From positions 42,595 to 106,594 of the forward strand of contig NZ_LXUK01000007.1 of NCBI RefSeq assembly GCF_013072695.1: 64,000 nucleotides of DNA, given 5' to 3'. A program made the translations under genes and the position numbers. The stretch comes from Acinetobacter sp. Ac_5812 (GTDB lineage Bacteria > Pseudomonadota > Gammaproteobacteria > Pseudomonadales > Moraxellaceae). Below, in pieces: positions 35,980-46,329 of the stretch. Each line of letters begins with the position of its first letter. The stretch's first letter is position 1. The notes under the pieces are model-generated. The model was not told the origin of the DNA, did not search any database, and saw only the letters and a list, made by a program, of their open reading frames with translations.

Positions 35980-37581
35980 ATGCGTTCTTACGTTTTATGG
36001 CTTTGCTGTAGTCTGATATTGGTGTTACAGGGTTGTGTGCATGCGACGACACAGCCCAATTCAATAACGCTCAAAACAGCAGAACTCAAACAGCGCTATT
36101 ATCAAGCCAAAACCACTGCACCTGATGGCACGGTACTCGCATTTACCGTGTATCAACCCCATTTAACATCGAATCAAACTGCCCCTTTACTCTTACATAC
36201 CCATGGCTTTGGTCTGTCTCGCATGAAACGCCCAGAGCTCAGTTTGTATGGTTTTTTATTACCCACAGGGCAAGTGGCAAAAACTGCTTGGCAAAATGGT
36301 TATTGGGTCATCAGCTATGACCAACGTGGACATGGAGACAGTCAGGGCAAAATTCGTCTGACTGATCCAACGAAAGAAGCACAAGATGTCATCACGCTGA
36401 TGAACTGGGCTGAAAAAAACCTGCCGCAACTCACCAAAAATCAAAACGGTGTACGTACCGGTATGATTGGCGAATCTTATGCGGGTGGTGTGCAATATCT
36501 TGCTTCAGCTTTAGATCCACGCTTACAGGCGATTGTACCGATTACCACGTGGTATGACATTGTGCATAGTCTCGCACCGAACGGCATTCCGAAAAGTAAC
36601 TGGATTGCTTTCCTCAATCTGATTGGTGACTGGTGGAATTGGAATAAGTTTGATCCTGAGCTGAAACAGGCCTATCTGGATACGCAGCAAGGTCAACTAA
36701 AACAATCGACTTATGATTTTCTCAAAACTCATCAAGCCAGCTGGTTCTGCAGTCACAACCAAGCCCCTCAGGCAGATGCCTTAATTATTCAAGGATTCAG
36801 AGATGTGCTCTTCCCTTTTAATGAAGGGGTTAAAGCAGCACAATGTATCCAGCAGGCGCAACATGAGGTACGTTTGATTGGGGTACAAGGCGGCCATTTA
36901 CAGCCTTTCACCCAGCACTCTCCCTTAGGCAGTACCCCTTTTTGGTATATTGGCAAATCGGTTCGCTGTGGCAGTCAACAGCAGTACAATCTACAAAAAA
37001 CCATTTTGACTTGGTTTAACCAGAAGCTAAAAGATCAACCTTCTACAGCGTCATTACCTGAGTTATGTGTCGATCAAAGCCCTGTCAATCATTTTGCCGA
37101 TCTTAAACCTGTAACCAGCTACGATCTTAAAAAAACATGGATCGCACCGACAGCAAGCCAAGCGGTATTTATACCGATTCAAACAGCACAGCAATCAACA
37201 TCAATGACAGGCTCACCAGTTGTTTCCTTAGATATGGAAACAACGCCTGAATATGCAGATGCAACCTTATTTATTTCAGTTGCGATCAAATCAAAGATGA
37301 CAGGGAAATATACGATTTTAAATGATCAAACTGTGCCGTTTAATCCAGCGAAAAAGAAAAATTACGATCAGATTAGATCAGATTTAACCCATCAGCATGG
37401 AGAAGATCAAACGATCGAGTTAGCCAGCGTACATGGACAGTTAAATGAAGGTGATACTTTAGGTTTATTGATCAATAGCCAAAGTCTATATTTCCAAAGC
37501 ACCAAACAACCTAAAATTGAAGCATGGATTTCTGGACAAATTATCTTACCGAAACTGTGGGATGAGACGACTTCAAAATAG
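35980..37581 (+). CDS. CocE/S15-type alpha/beta-hydrolase lipoprotein
   Basis: A 533-residue secreted hydrolase related to X-Pro dipeptidyl-peptidases and CocE esterases. A lipobox LQGC (Cys19) follows the signal. The alpha/beta-hydrolase core has THGFGLSRMKRP, YDQRGHGDSQGKIRLTDP, the nucleophile elbow MIGESYAGGVQYLA (Ser in GESYAG), QGFRDVLFPFNEG (Asp region) and GGHLQPF (His). A C-terminal beta-rich domain of about 140 residues, as in this group, follows. Substrate unknown: peptide or ester bonds. It stands alone downstream of the EamA gene. Confidence 0.85.
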   Translation: MRSYVLWLCCSLILVLQGCVHATTQPNSITLKTAELKQRYYQAKTTAPDGTVLAFTVYQPHLTSNQTAPLLLHTHGFGLSRMKRPELSLYGFLLPTGQVAKTAWQNGYWVISYDQRGHGDSQGKIRLTDPTKEAQDVITLMNWAEKNLPQLTKNQNGVRTGMIGESYAGGVQYLASALDPRLQAIVPITTWYDIVHSLAPNGIPKSNWIAFLNLIGDWWNWNKFDPELKQAYLDTQQGQLKQSTYDFLKTHQASWFCSHNQAPQADALIIQGFRDVLFPFNEGVKAAQCIQQAQHEVRLIGVQGGHLQPFTQHSPLGSTPFWYIGKSVRCGSQQQYNLQKTILTWFNQKLKDQPSTASLPELCVDQSPVNHFADLKPVTSYDLKKTWIAPTASQAVFIPIQTAQQSTSMTGSPVVSLDMETTPEYADATLFISVAIKSKMTGKYTILNDQTVPFNPAKKKNYDQIRSDLTHQHGEDQTIELASVHGQLNEGDTLGLLINSQSLYFQSTKQPKIEAWISGQIILPKLWDETTSK

Positions 37582-37613
37582 TTTTACTTATTATCAGTAA
37601 TCGAGAGTGTATT

Positions 37614-37928
37614 TTACCACTCTCGATTGGCAATCAATTCTTCCATTTCAACATCTAGATAGCCGACATCTTGCACCACCATCATCATTGCTTCAGCAAT
37701 ATAATCTGCGGCGGTGTCATCCAAGCTTGATTCCAAATCTTCAAACTGCGGCTTCATTTCGTTAATTTCAATCATGGTCTGATGTGCATAACGATAGATT
37801 TCCGTTTCAGATAGGTCGGTACGACTGACCTTTTTTGAAAACTGCTGGATATGCTGTTTCACTTCGGCAACGAGAATATCGGGATAATATTCATCGTCAA
37901 ACATGGGGAGGAGTAAATTTTCAAACAT
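37614..37928 (-). CDS. DUF5713 family protein
   Basis: A 104-residue acidic cytoplasmic protein. MFDDEYYPDILVAEVKQHI at the N-terminus and YLDVEMEELIANREW at the C-terminus match the DUF5713 layout as I remember it. Helical throughout; function unknown. Confidence 0.75.
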   Translation of the reverse strand: MFENLLLPMFDDEYYPDILVAEVKQHIQQFSKKVSRTDLSETEIYRYAHQTMIEINEMKPQFEDLESSLDDTAADYIAEAMMMVVQDVGYLDVEMEELIANREW

Positions 37929-38000
37929 AAAAAATAATATGCCAATAAAACGCCATGCTTATAACATAATCTAGCCAAAATCACGACATTAAGTCATAAA

Positions 38001-38029
38001 AAAAGCGGTTTTTTCTAACCGCTTTTTTT
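38001..38029. terminator. intrinsic terminator
   Basis: AAAAGCGGTT / AACCGCTTTT with a 6-base loop and A/T runs; lies just beyond the stop of the vWA gene. Confidence 0.85.
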
Positions 38030-38038
38030 AAATGAGGT

Positions 38039-39679
38039 TTAATCTTTTTTGGCGCTTAAGCTTTTGGCAATTTTCGCCAGCTCCACAAACTCTTCTCGCA
38101 TTTGATAAGGATCTGGTTTTGCAGATTGTTGTGCCAATTGGATAATTTGATCCCAGCCCATTGCACCATTATATTGGCCGCCTTTTAATTGCTGCGCATA
38201 GGAAGCCACTGCAATCGCAAAACGAGTATCGTTATTGGCCTGTGCAAGGGTTTTACTTTCAGCTTTCACCGCTTGATTGAGCAAAATACTTTTTTCTTGG
38301 TTTGGTAATTTATAGCGCAAGTTTACAAAAGCATATTCAGACTTTTTCGCTGCATCTGTTTTCGAAGATTCCTGATAACGTGAATCATTGAGCCAACCTT
38401 GCTGACCGACTGGAATGATTTCATAAATTGCTGTGACGTTATGGCCTGCCCCAATATCACCTGCATCGACTTTATCATTATTGAAATCTTCCTGCTTTAA
38501 CATCCGATTTTCATAACCGACTAGGCGATATTCTTTCACCGTGGCTGGGTTAAATTCCACCTGAATTTTGACATCCTGAGCGACAGTTGCCAATGTCGAA
38601 GAAAGCTGACGTTGTACCACTTTTTTCGCTTCATTTTTATTATCGATATAGCTGTAGTTTCCATCGCCTGCATCTGCCAGTTGTTCCATCAACTGCTCAT
38701 TATAGTTGCCTGTACCAAAACCTAAAGTCGTTAACGAGATCCCGCTTTTTCGTTTCTCCGCTACCATGCCTTTTAAGGTATTGAAGTCGGTGATGCCCAC
38801 ATTAAAATCACCATCTGTCGCCAATAAAATTCGGTTAATACCGTTTTTCACCAAAGCTTTTTCAGCTTGTTTATAAGCCAGTTGAATGGCTTGTTCACCC
38901 GCTGTTGCCCCGCTTGCCTGCAAGGCATTAATCACGGCTAAAATCTTGTCTTTTTCATTTCCAGACGTAGGCTCTAAAACCAGTTTTTCACCACTGGCAT
39001 AAGTAATAATGGTCACTTTATCCTGAGGGCGTAATTGCTCCGTCAGTAAGCGCAATGTTTGCTTAACTAAAGGGAGTTTGTCTGCTGCGTCCATACTGCC
39101 AGAGACATCCACCAAAAATACCAGATTGGCAGGAGGTAATTGTTTGGTGGTGAGATCTTTAGCCTGAATACCAATCTTAATCAGCTTGGCATTTTCCTTC
39201 CAAGGTGAATCTACAGTTTCAGTCGTGACAGAAAATGGATGAATGCTATTCGGCTGTGGATATTGATAATCAAAGTAATTGATCATCTCCTCAGCACGAA
39301 CCGCATCAACAGGCGGCAAACGGCCATCATTCAAAAAACGGCGGGTATTGGTATAACTGCCTGTATCCACATCTATACTAAAAGTTGAAACAGCTTGCTC
39401 CGCCACGCGATGAACTGGGTTGACCTCATTTTTTTGGTATTTTTCAGTATTCTGCTCTAACCTCGGTCTCTCCATCGTTGGCATTACTGCAATATAAGAT
39501 GCGGGTGCAATCATCTTACGCGTCTGAGCCAATCCCTGATTTGACTGGGTAATTGGTGCAGGCGATACAGGCATCGTTGTTTCAATCATCACTTGGTCAT
39601 TGTGTTTGACAGGACTACTACAAGCCATGATCATGCAACTGAGCAAACTTAGTGTTAGTATTTTTGTGGATTGGTACAT
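38039..39679 (-). CDS. vWA-domain lipoprotein (YfbK-like)
   Basis: A 546-residue lipoprotein with signal peptide and lipobox IMAC (Cys20). It contains the N-terminal YfbK-type domain (TFSIDVDTGSYTNTRRFLNDGRLPP), the von Willebrand A domain with the metal site DVSGSMD and the T/D residues in ATDGDFNVG, and the C-terminal DUF3520 region (RLVGYENRML, ending FVELAKIAKSL). The vWA domain binds proteins through a metal; the partner here is unknown. Family members are cell-surface or periplasmic. Confidence 0.88.
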   Translation of the reverse strand: MYQSTKILTLSLLSCMIMACSSPVKHNDQVMIETTMPVSPAPITQSNQGLAQTRKMIAPASYIAVMPTMERPRLEQNTEKYQKNEVNPVHRVAEQAVSTFSIDVDTGSYTNTRRFLNDGRLPPVDAVRAEEMINYFDYQYPQPNSIHPFSVTTETVDSPWKENAKLIKIGIQAKDLTTKQLPPANLVFLVDVSGSMDAADKLPLVKQTLRLLTEQLRPQDKVTIITYASGEKLVLEPTSGNEKDKILAVINALQASGATAGEQAIQLAYKQAEKALVKNGINRILLATDGDFNVGITDFNTLKGMVAEKRKSGISLTTLGFGTGNYNEQLMEQLADAGDGNYSYIDNKNEAKKVVQRQLSSTLATVAQDVKIQVEFNPATVKEYRLVGYENRMLKQEDFNNDKVDAGDIGAGHNVTAIYEIIPVGQQGWLNDSRYQESSKTDAAKKSEYAFVNLRYKLPNQEKSILLNQAVKAESKTLAQANNDTRFAIAVASYAQQLKGGQYNGAMGWDQIIQLAQQSAKPDPYQMREEFVELAKIAKSLSAKKD

Positions 39680-39741
39680 GCTTAAATTCCTAAATTCTAT
39701 TTAGTCTTTTCAAATGAAGGTGATATTCAAAGATTGTATGC

Positions 39742-39782
39742 AAAAAAAGAAAGATACATGGTATTTGTATGTATCCTTCTTT
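39742..39782 (-). terminator. intrinsic terminator of the SIMPL gene
   Basis: GATACAT / ATGTATC extended by AAAGAA / TTCTTT, with a minus-strand T-run. Confidence 0.65.
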
Positions 39783-39824
39783 CGATTGATTTAGCAGCTC
39801 TTGGCTCAATTCAACACTGAAACA

Positions 39825-40583
39825 CTATTCAATCGCATAATTGATGGTGACCACCACACGGGCAATTTTATTAATGGTGGCTTTGTCATAAGCCCCCCCA
39901 TAATCACTGTCATCGTCAGAACCACTTTCAGGCAAAATATAAAATGCACCTTGACTGGCTGAACGCATCATCCCGACCTTTACCCCACCGACTTTGGCAA
40001 ACTCATTGGCACGGCTATAGGCATTTTTGGTAGCATTGGCAATCAAAGACATTTTGATTTCTTCTAAATTCGACACTAGATATTCAGGTTTTTGCTCAAT
40101 CGCAATGCCTTTTTCATCCAGTAAATAAGCATCTTTTGCCGCCTGTTCAATTTTCTTGATATCGCGACTACTGATCACCAACGATTGTAATGCGATATAG
40201 CCTTTGAACTCACGCTTAGTACGCCCCTCACCTGTATCAACTTCCTCATAATAAGAATCAGAACGTTTATTTCCGAGTTGCATATCTGCGGCTTTAAAGC
40301 CATGTTCAACAAAGAACGCCTGTAATGCTTTCATTTGTTGATCAAGTAATTGATAGGCTTCTGGGATCGTGTCAGAAGTGTGGTTGGTTTGTAAGTTGAT
40401 TTCCCATCGTGCGGAATCTGCTTGAATCGGCTTTTCAGCTAAACCTTTGACTGTAATTGAATTTTTTGTGCTATTAAACTGTTTAAGCGCATAACCCATC
40501 ACACCTGCTGAAACAATAAAACCAAGACTCAGAATCAGGGCAAACACCCATAAACTTTTATATGTGATTGTTTTATTTTCCAT
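39825..40583 (-). CDS. SIMPL (DUF541) domain protein
   Basis: A 252-residue periplasmic protein held by an N-terminal helix (about 11-32). The DUF541 domain starts at KNSITVKGLAEKPIQADSARWEI and ends with TINKIARVVVTINYAIE; both are typical of the family (bacterial homologues BP26/OMP28). The family forms ring-like oligomers in known cases, with a stress-related role in some species. Single gene, on the minus strand, before folP. Confidence 0.86.
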   Translation of the reverse strand: MENKTITYKSLWVFALILSLGFIVSAGVMGYALKQFNSTKNSITVKGLAEKPIQADSARWEINLQTNHTSDTIPEAYQLLDQQMKALQAFFVEHGFKAADMQLGNKRSDSYYEEVDTGEGRTKREFKGYIALQSLVISSRDIKKIEQAAKDAYLLDEKGIAIEQKPEYLVSNLEEIKMSLIANATKNAYSRANEFAKVGGVKVGMMRSASQGAFYILPESGSDDDSDYGGAYDKATINKIARVVVTINYAIE

Positions 40584-40676
40584 TTTTAATATTACTCATC
40601 TTCATTATACATTTGTTATATTTAATCTGATTCAGCAAGTCAATAGAGCCCATGGATCCTACTGACGCATACAAGC

Positions 40677-41528
40677 TTAATGATTTTGCATCCTATTCCA
40701 GACTTTAATCGCATCACTGGTGGCTTTTACATCATGTGCCCGTACAATACTGGCCCCCTGCTGTATACTCAGCAGATGCCCCATTACGCTCCCTACAGCA
40801 CGTTCCTGTGCAGGTACACCATCTAAGGCTTCACCAATAAAACGTTTCCGTGATAGGCCCGATAAGATCGGATAGCCCATTCGATTAAGCTTCCAGAACT
40901 CATTCAGTAATTGAAAGTTTTGCTGTGCATTTTTAGCAAAACCAAAACCAGGATCAATAATAATATTTTCCTTTCTCACCCCAACTGCAATCGCTTGCTC
41001 TAAGCGTTGTTGTAACTCCTGAATTACCTCTTCGGTCACATCCTGATATTGATCCAACTGATTCATATTGGTGGGTTCACCGCGCATGTGCATTAGCACC
41101 ACTGGGATATTCAATTCTGCAGCCGTTTCTAAAGCCTGAGGCCGAGTCAATGCACGGACATCATTCCAGATATGCGCTCCAACCTGAACGGCTGCACGCA
41201 TCACTTCAGGCTGACTGGTATCAATCGAGATGATCACATCGTATTTAGATAATGCTTCAACCACAGGAATCACACGGCGAACTTCTTCTTCCAATGCAAC
41301 AGGCGAAGCATTTGGGCGGGTCGACTCACCACCAATATCAATAATGCTGGCGCCATCTTGCATCATCTGCAACGCATGTTGAATGGCTTGGTCTCTTTGA
41401 TGATGTTGCCCACCATCACTAAATGAATCAGGCGTGACATTTAAAATTCCCATCACTTGGGGTTGGGAAAGGTCTAATTTAAAACGGCCACACGGTAACT
41501 GACATTGTGTTAAGGGCATCAATTGCAT
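40677..41528 (-). CDS. folP: dihydropteroate synthase
   Basis: Joins 6-hydroxymethyl-dihydropterin pyrophosphate to p-aminobenzoate in folate synthesis; the sulfonamide target. The 283-residue TIM barrel carries VMGILNVTPDSFSDGG (pyrophosphate loop), DIGGESTRPNA, IDTSQPEVM, LMHMRGEP, IIDPGFGFAKN and SRKRFIGE. I start at the ATG at 41528 with GGAG seven bases upstream; the longer frame at 41543 has none. It follows ftsH on the same strand after a terminator, as in many gammaproteobacteria. Confidence 0.95.
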   Translation of the reverse strand: MQLMPLTQCQLPCGRFKLDLSQPQVMGILNVTPDSFSDGGQHHQRDQAIQHALQMMQDGASIIDIGGESTRPNASPVALEEEVRRVIPVVEALSKYDVIISIDTSQPEVMRAAVQVGAHIWNDVRALTRPQALETAAELNIPVVLMHMRGEPTNMNQLDQYQDVTEEVIQELQQRLEQAIAVGVRKENIIIDPGFGFAKNAQQNFQLLNEFWKLNRMGYPILSGLSRKRFIGEALDGVPAQERAVGSVMGHLLSIQQGASIVRAHDVKATSDAIKVWNRMQNH

Positions 41529-41620
41529 CAAAATGCTCCACATTGGAATCGGCTTATTTTAACAAGACAGAGATTGCTGCGTAGCTGATTTATTTTCAGT
41601 TTAGGCCAAAATCAAGACAA

Positions 41621-41648
41621 AAAAAGAGCGACCGAAGTCGCTCTTTTT
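41621..41648. terminator. intrinsic terminator between ftsH and folP
   Basis: AAAAAGAGCGAC / GTCGCTCTTTTT with a CGAA loop. Confidence 0.85.
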
Positions 41649-41661
41649 ATTTTATCTTTAA

Positions 41662-43557
41662 TTAACCCATTGCTGGTAATGGTGGTGGCGTTGATGGACC
41701 ATCTTTCGGCGGTTCAAATGCAGCCACTGGATTATCAGCAACATAAACTTTAGGTGGTTGCGGTTCACGCCCTTCCATAATGTCACGGATTTGGTCACGA
41801 TCGATTGTTTCCCAATCCATCAAGGCTTTTACCATGGCATGTGCGATATCTTTGTTATTTTCCAAGATATCACGTGCAACTTTGTACTGTTCATCCAAAA
41901 TACGGCGAACTTCTTCATCTACTTTTTGTTGTGTAGCTTCAGAAATGGTACGGCTGCCCACATTACCGAAGAAACCATTTTGGTTTTCATCTTCATACAC
42001 CATCACACCAAGGCGATCTGACATACCATATTTGGTTACCATTGCACGCGCCATTTTGGTTGCACGTTCAAAGTCGTTAGATGCACCTGTCGACATTTGG
42101 TTAATGAACACTTCTTCTGCAATACGACCACCAAACAAGATTGAAAGTTCATTCAACATCTTATCTTTATAATGGCTGGTCTGATCTTGCTCAGGCAACT
42201 GCCAAGTCACACCCAATGCCCAACCACGTGGCATGATCGTTACTTTATGCACAGGATCTGTACCTGGCAAAATTTCAGCAACAATCGCATGGCCAGCTTC
42301 ATGATAAGCCGTTGCACGACGTTCTTCTTCACGAATCACCATCGATTTACGTTCAGGACCCATGTAAATCTTGTCTTTCGCATCTTCAAAGTCATGCATA
42401 TCCACCGTGTTTTTATTACGGCGAGCAGCAAACAATGCAGCTTCGTTGACCAAGTTTGCCAATTGCGCACCAGAGAAGCCCGGTGTACCACGTGCAAGTA
42501 CTTTAAGATCCACACCTGTCACTGAAGGTAATTTCTTCAAGTGAACATTCAAGATTTGCTCACGACCACGGATGTCAGGTAAACCGACCATCACTTGACG
42601 GTCAAAACGCCCTGGACGAAGCAAAGCTTTATCCAATACGTCTACACGGTTGGTTGCAGCAATAACGATAACGCCTTCATTGCCTTCAAACCCGTCCATT
42701 TCAACAAGCATTTGGTTCAAGGTTTGTTCACGCTCATCATGACCACCCCCTGTACCAGAACCACGATGACGACCAACTGCATCAATCTCATCAATAAAGA
42801 TGATACATGGCGCATGACGTTTTGCTTGTTCAAACATGTCACGGACACGTGAAGCACCGACACCGACAAACATTTCAACGAAATCAGAACCCGAGATACT
42901 AAAGAATGGAACTTTAGCTTCACCTGCGATTGCTTTCGCCAATAATGTTTTACCTGTACCTGGAGGACCAACCATCAATACACCACGAGGAATGGTTGCG
43001 CCTAAGCGTTTGAATTTGGCTGGGTCTTTTAAGAAATCAACGATTTCAACCACTTCTTGTTTTGCTTCATCACAACCTGCAACGTCACTAAATGTTAACT
43101 TGATTTGATCTTCAGATAACATTTTTGCTTTTGACTTACCAAAACTCATAGGACCGTTTTTGCCACCAGCACCACCGCCCATATTACGCATGAAGAACAT
43201 GAATAATAAGATGATGAGCAATACTGGGAAACTCGCAATGAGAAGTTGCATCAAAATGCCTTGACGTTGTGGCGCTGTGCCCTCAACCACTACATTTTGT
43301 TTATTCAAGCTTGGTAGCAACTCAGTGTCTTCGACTTGTGGACGAACCGTCTCAAATGAAGAACCATTGGTTTTTTCACCATTAATATTTAAACCGTCAA
43401 TTGTGACTTGTTTAATTTGCCCAGCGTTCACCGCTGCAACGAAATCAGAATATTTCATCGCTGCAGGCTTATTGCGGTCACTGACGTTGCTAAAAATCAA
43501 AATCAGAACACCGAGTATGATGAGCCACAATACGGCATTCTTGAAGTAATCGCTCAA
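41662..43557 (-). CDS. ftsH: ATP-dependent membrane zinc protease FtsH
   Basis: Essential hexameric AAA+ protease of the inner membrane controlling LpxC and damaged membrane proteins. The 631-residue protein has two transmembrane helices (about 9-24 and 103-123), Walker A GPPGTGKT (197-204), Walker B IIFIDEID (252-259), the second region of homology ([20 protein letters not shown]) and the zinc motif HEAGH (419-423). The C-terminal tail is proline-rich. Located between rlmE and folP, the conserved arrangement. Confidence 0.97.
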   Translation of the reverse strand: MSDYFKNAVLWLIILGVLILIFSNVSDRNKPAAMKYSDFVAAVNAGQIKQVTIDGLNINGEKTNGSSFETVRPQVEDTELLPSLNKQNVVVEGTAPQRQGILMQLLIASFPVLLIILLFMFFMRNMGGGAGGKNGPMSFGKSKAKMLSEDQIKLTFSDVAGCDEAKQEVVEIVDFLKDPAKFKRLGATIPRGVLMVGPPGTGKTLLAKAIAGEAKVPFFSISGSDFVEMFVGVGASRVRDMFEQAKRHAPCIIFIDEIDAVGRHRGSGTGGGHDEREQTLNQMLVEMDGFEGNEGVIVIAATNRVDVLDKALLRPGRFDRQVMVGLPDIRGREQILNVHLKKLPSVTGVDLKVLARGTPGFSGAQLANLVNEAALFAARRNKNTVDMHDFEDAKDKIYMGPERKSMVIREEERRATAYHEAGHAIVAEILPGTDPVHKVTIMPRGWALGVTWQLPEQDQTSHYKDKMLNELSILFGGRIAEEVFINQMSTGASNDFERATKMARAMVTKYGMSDRLGVMVYEDENQNGFFGNVGSRTISEATQQKVDEEVRRILDEQYKVARDILENNKDIAHAMVKALMDWETIDRDQIRDIMEGREPQPPKVYVADNPVAAFEPPKDGPSTPPPLPAMG

Positions 43558-43693
43558 GGCTTTATTCCCATATCAATCTAATTTGATCATACCTAATCTT
43601 GGCTGACCTTCACAAAAACAGCAATGAATTTGCGTTGCAAAAAACTTAAAAGGTACAAAATGCACAATTTTTAACAACTTGGCAAGTACACTT

Positions 43694-44344
43694 TTATTGC
43701 AATGCCTTTTTACGACCTTGACCAATCAAAAAAACCTCTTTCGATCGAGCACGTGAAGCCGCAGGTTTGGCTGTTTTTAATACATCAAAACTATCGACCA
43801 CTTGTTTTCTGAACTCATCGAATCCTGAACCTTGGAACACTTTAACAAGAAACTGTCCGTTGGGTCCGAGTACTTTCTGAGCAAAATCCAAAGCCAATTC
43901 ACATAAGTAAATCTGACGCGGTTGATCAACAGCCCTATTACCTGATGTATTGGGGGCCATATCTGAAATTACAACGTCTACTTGACGTCCATTTAAAATA
44001 TTTAACAATTTTTCGAAAACTTCTTCCTCGCGGAAGTCACCTTGCAAGAAGGTTACATCTGGAAGAGCATCCATTGCCAGAATATCTGAGGCAATGACTA
44101 ATCCCTTTGATCCGACCAATTTGCCTGCAATTTGCGACCAACTACCTGGCGCCGCACCTAAGTCGACCACCGTCATCCCAGGTTTGATCATTTTATATTT
44201 TTCTTGGATTTCAAGTAACTTATACGCCGCGCGTGCGCGATAACCTTCCTTTTGTGCTTTCTTCACAAAATGGTCATCTAAGTGCTCTCGCATCCACACA
44301 CGACTGCTTTTAGACAATTTTTGATTGGTAATGCGTGTCGCCAT
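43694..44344 (-). CDS. rlmE: 23S rRNA 2'-O-methyltransferase RlmE (FtsJ/RrmJ)
   Basis: Methylates uridine 2552 of 23S rRNA. The 216-residue protein has the N-terminal RNA-binding stretch ([30 protein letters not shown] is family-typical), the SAM motif DLGAAPGSW (61-69), [10 protein letters not shown] and FLVKVFQG, carrying the K-D-K-E catalytic set. It lies 137 bp upstream of ftsH on the same strand and is divergent from yhbY, the usual order. Confidence 0.95.
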   Translation of the reverse strand: MATRITNQKLSKSSRVWMREHLDDHFVKKAQKEGYRARAAYKLLEIQEKYKMIKPGMTVVDLGAAPGSWSQIAGKLVGSKGLVIASDILAMDALPDVTFLQGDFREEEVFEKLLNILNGRQVDVVISDMAPNTSGNRAVDQPRQIYLCELALDFAQKVLGPNGQFLVKVFQGSGFDEFRKQVVDSFDVLKTAKPAASRARSKEVFLIGQGRKKALQ

Positions 44345-44573
44345 AACTCACTAAATTTCAAAAAACTTCTGATGGGTCATTGTACGTGAAAATTACTCTC
44401 ATTACAGTACGGATGTACTTCATTCACACGAACTTTTACAGATTTTTTTCGATCATCACCATTGGTTATTTCGGCAATTTTTCACAGATTTGTTTCAAGT
44501 GCCTGTCTGCTGAATCTATCTTAGAAACGGGATGCAAGTTATACTAGGTCGTTTTCCCAATCAGGTATTTTTA

Positions 44574-44900
44574 ATGGCGGCTTTATCTATCCATGAACGT
44601 AAGCGTTTACGTCAAATTGGTCATGCACTTAATCCAGTGGTAATGGTCGGTGGCCAAGGTCTTACAGAAAACGTCATTGAAGAAACAAATCGTGCACTGA
44701 ATGATCATGAATTGATTAAAGTAAAAATTGCGGGCGAAGACCGTGATGCACGTGCGGCAGTGATTGACGCGATTGTTGAAGCAACAGGTGCGGAATCTGT
44801 ACAGAAAATTGGTAAAATTGTTTTGCTTTATAAAAAAGCAGCAAAGCAAAACCAACACCTGTCTAACTTGGTTCGTTTTGCTCATTTAAATAATAAGTAA
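44574..44900 (+). CDS. yhbY: YhbY-type CRM-domain ribosome assembly factor
   Basis: A 108-residue RNA-binding protein of the CRM family that associates with pre-50S particles. LSIHERKRLRQIGHALNPVVMVGGQGLTE and the GxxG loop are diagnostic. The ATG at 44574 has AGG at good spacing; the frame also opens at 44532. The next gene starts 5 bp after the stop, so they form an operon. Divergent from rlmE. Confidence 0.92.
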   Translation: MAALSIHERKRLRQIGHALNPVVMVGGQGLTENVIEETNRALNDHELIKVKIAGEDRDARAAVIDAIVEATGAESVQKIGKIVLLYKKAAKQNQHLSNLVRFAHLNNK

Positions 44901-44905
44901 TTACG

Positions 44906-45442
44906 ATGGCAAGTTATGAACTGTCTGCTTTTGATCGCTTTAGCTCCATTACGGTGGTTGGCGCGATTGAGCAACAAACACCAGCAACACTGAATGTTGG
45001 TTTTTGGGTTCGTGACCCAAATCAATTTTTGATTTACCCGGATCAAGTTGCAGCGAACCCACGCCATGACTTTTTATGGGAACAAACTTGCTATGAAATT
45101 TTTGTGGGTGTGAAAGATCAGGATTTCTATCGTGAAATCAATCTTTCCCCTTCTCAAGCTTGGCAAGCCTATCAATTTGAAGAATACCGCTTCCCAGAAG
45201 ATATGCCACCCATTGCCGCATATGATATCGAACTGAATCATTTACAGCGTACCCATTACGGTTTGAATGTCAGTTTAGATCTGTCGCAATTTATGCGTGA
45301 GCATCAACTCAAATGGGCTGACCTGTATATCGGTTTAACAGCCGTGTTAAATACCACCCAAGGTATGCATTATTTTGCAATGCAACACAGTAGCCCTCAA
45401 GCCGATTTCCATAACAAGCGCGATTGGTTACATCAGTTTTAA
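44906..45442 (+). CDS. DOMON-like domain protein
   Basis: A 178-residue soluble protein. The stretch FLWEQTCYEIFVGVKDQDFYREINLSPSQ with WQAYQFEEYRF matches the DOMON-like family found in bacteria, an immunoglobulin-like sandwich that can hold sugar or haem in relatives. Here no function is known. Starts 5 bp after yhbY and ends at a strong terminator, so it is translated from the same message. Confidence 0.8.
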   Translation: MASYELSAFDRFSSITVVGAIEQQTPATLNVGFWVRDPNQFLIYPDQVAANPRHDFLWEQTCYEIFVGVKDQDFYREINLSPSQAWQAYQFEEYRFPEDMPPIAAYDIELNHLQRTHYGLNVSLDLSQFMREHQLKWADLYIGLTAVLNTTQGMHYFAMQHSSPQADFHNKRDWLHQF

Positions 45443-45454
45443 TATCTTAAGCAT

Positions 45455-45484
45455 AAAAAAAGCGAGAAAAATTCTCGCTTTTTT
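45455..45484. terminator. bidirectional terminator
   Basis: AAAAAAGCGAGAA / TTCTCGCTTTTTTT with a 3-base loop, between convergent genes. Confidence 0.85.
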
Positions 45485-45499
45485 TATCGCTACGCCAAA

Positions 45500-46081
45500 T
45501 TAGCTGGCACGTACTTTGTTCCAAGCTTCAACTGCTTGCTCTTTGGTACGCTTAAAGCTACCCACTAAAGTATCTTTATGCTTCACTGAAATCTGGCTAA
45601 TGTCATCTTTCAATTCTTTGCTGACTTTAGTCAGATCTTCAATCAATGCATTTAATTCTGTTTTCAATGCATTTTTCAATTCAAGCAAGTTACCTTGAGA
45701 TGAATTAAGTTGAGTTTTAATCACCTCAATACGCTCTAACAGATCTTGCTTGATTTGAGTCAATTGATTTTGAATGTTCTGGTTCAATTCTTTCGCTTCA
45801 GTCTCAATTTTCTCTTGAGTTTCAGCAAGTGCTTCTTTGACCTGACCCTGAGTTTCAGCAATCACTTCTTTTGCTTGCTCTTGAGTCTCAGCAATGACTT
45901 CTTTTGCCTTCGCTGTTTTTTCTGCAACCACTTCTTTCGCTTTTGCAGTTTTCTCAGCAACGACTTCTTTGACTTCAGCAGTCTTTTCAGCAACAGTGTC
46001 TTTTGCTTTTGCAGCTTTTTCCACTACAGCATCTTTCACTTCTTCAGCAGTTGCAGCAGGAGTTGTTTGATTCGCAGCCAT
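45500..46081 (-). CDS. repeat-rich amphipathic helical protein (apolipoprotein/phasin-like)
   Basis: A 193-residue, Lys/Glu/Ala-rich protein with no signal peptide. Residues 12-85 are tandem 11-residue repeats of the form AEKTAKAKEVV and AETQEQAKEVI, encoded by imperfect 33-bp DNA repeats; the remainder is a long coiled coil. Such 11-mer helices coat lipid or granule surfaces, or act as stress (LEA-like) proteins. The ATG at 46081 has AGAGGG upstream; an in-frame ATG at 46138 is unlikely. The assignment to phasins is only by resemblance. Confidence 0.75.
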   Translation of the reverse strand: MAANQTTPAATAEEVKDAVVEKAAKAKDTVAEKTAEVKEVVAEKTAKAKEVVAEKTAKAKEVIAETQEQAKEVIAETQGQVKEALAETQEKIETEAKELNQNIQNQLTQIKQDLLERIEVIKTQLNSSQGNLLELKNALKTELNALIEDLTKVSKELKDDISQISVKHKDTLVGSFKRTKEQAVEAWNKVRAS

Positions 46082-46285
46082 GTTGATTACCCTCTTTATT
46101 GATTGTTGATTTTTGGCTAGATAATAAGATAAAACCACAACCTCTCAAACTCAAAAAAAATTGTCTGACAATTTGCATAATATCTCAGAATATCGATAGA
46201 AGGATGATTGATATTGCAATAGACATTGCCCTATTGATGCTTATAAAAGAAATTGCTGAATTGTGACTTTAATAAATAAAACACA

Positions 46286-46314
46286 TAGACTTTTCACACA
46301 CTCATGCGTATAAT
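46286..46314 (+). promoter_or_regulatory. carAB promoter
   Basis: -35 TAGACT (four of six) and a perfect -10 TATAAT separated by 17 bp. Transcription would begin near 46320, directly before the attenuator structure. Confidence 0.75.
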
Positions 46315-46329
46315 GCGCGGTTAAGTTAC

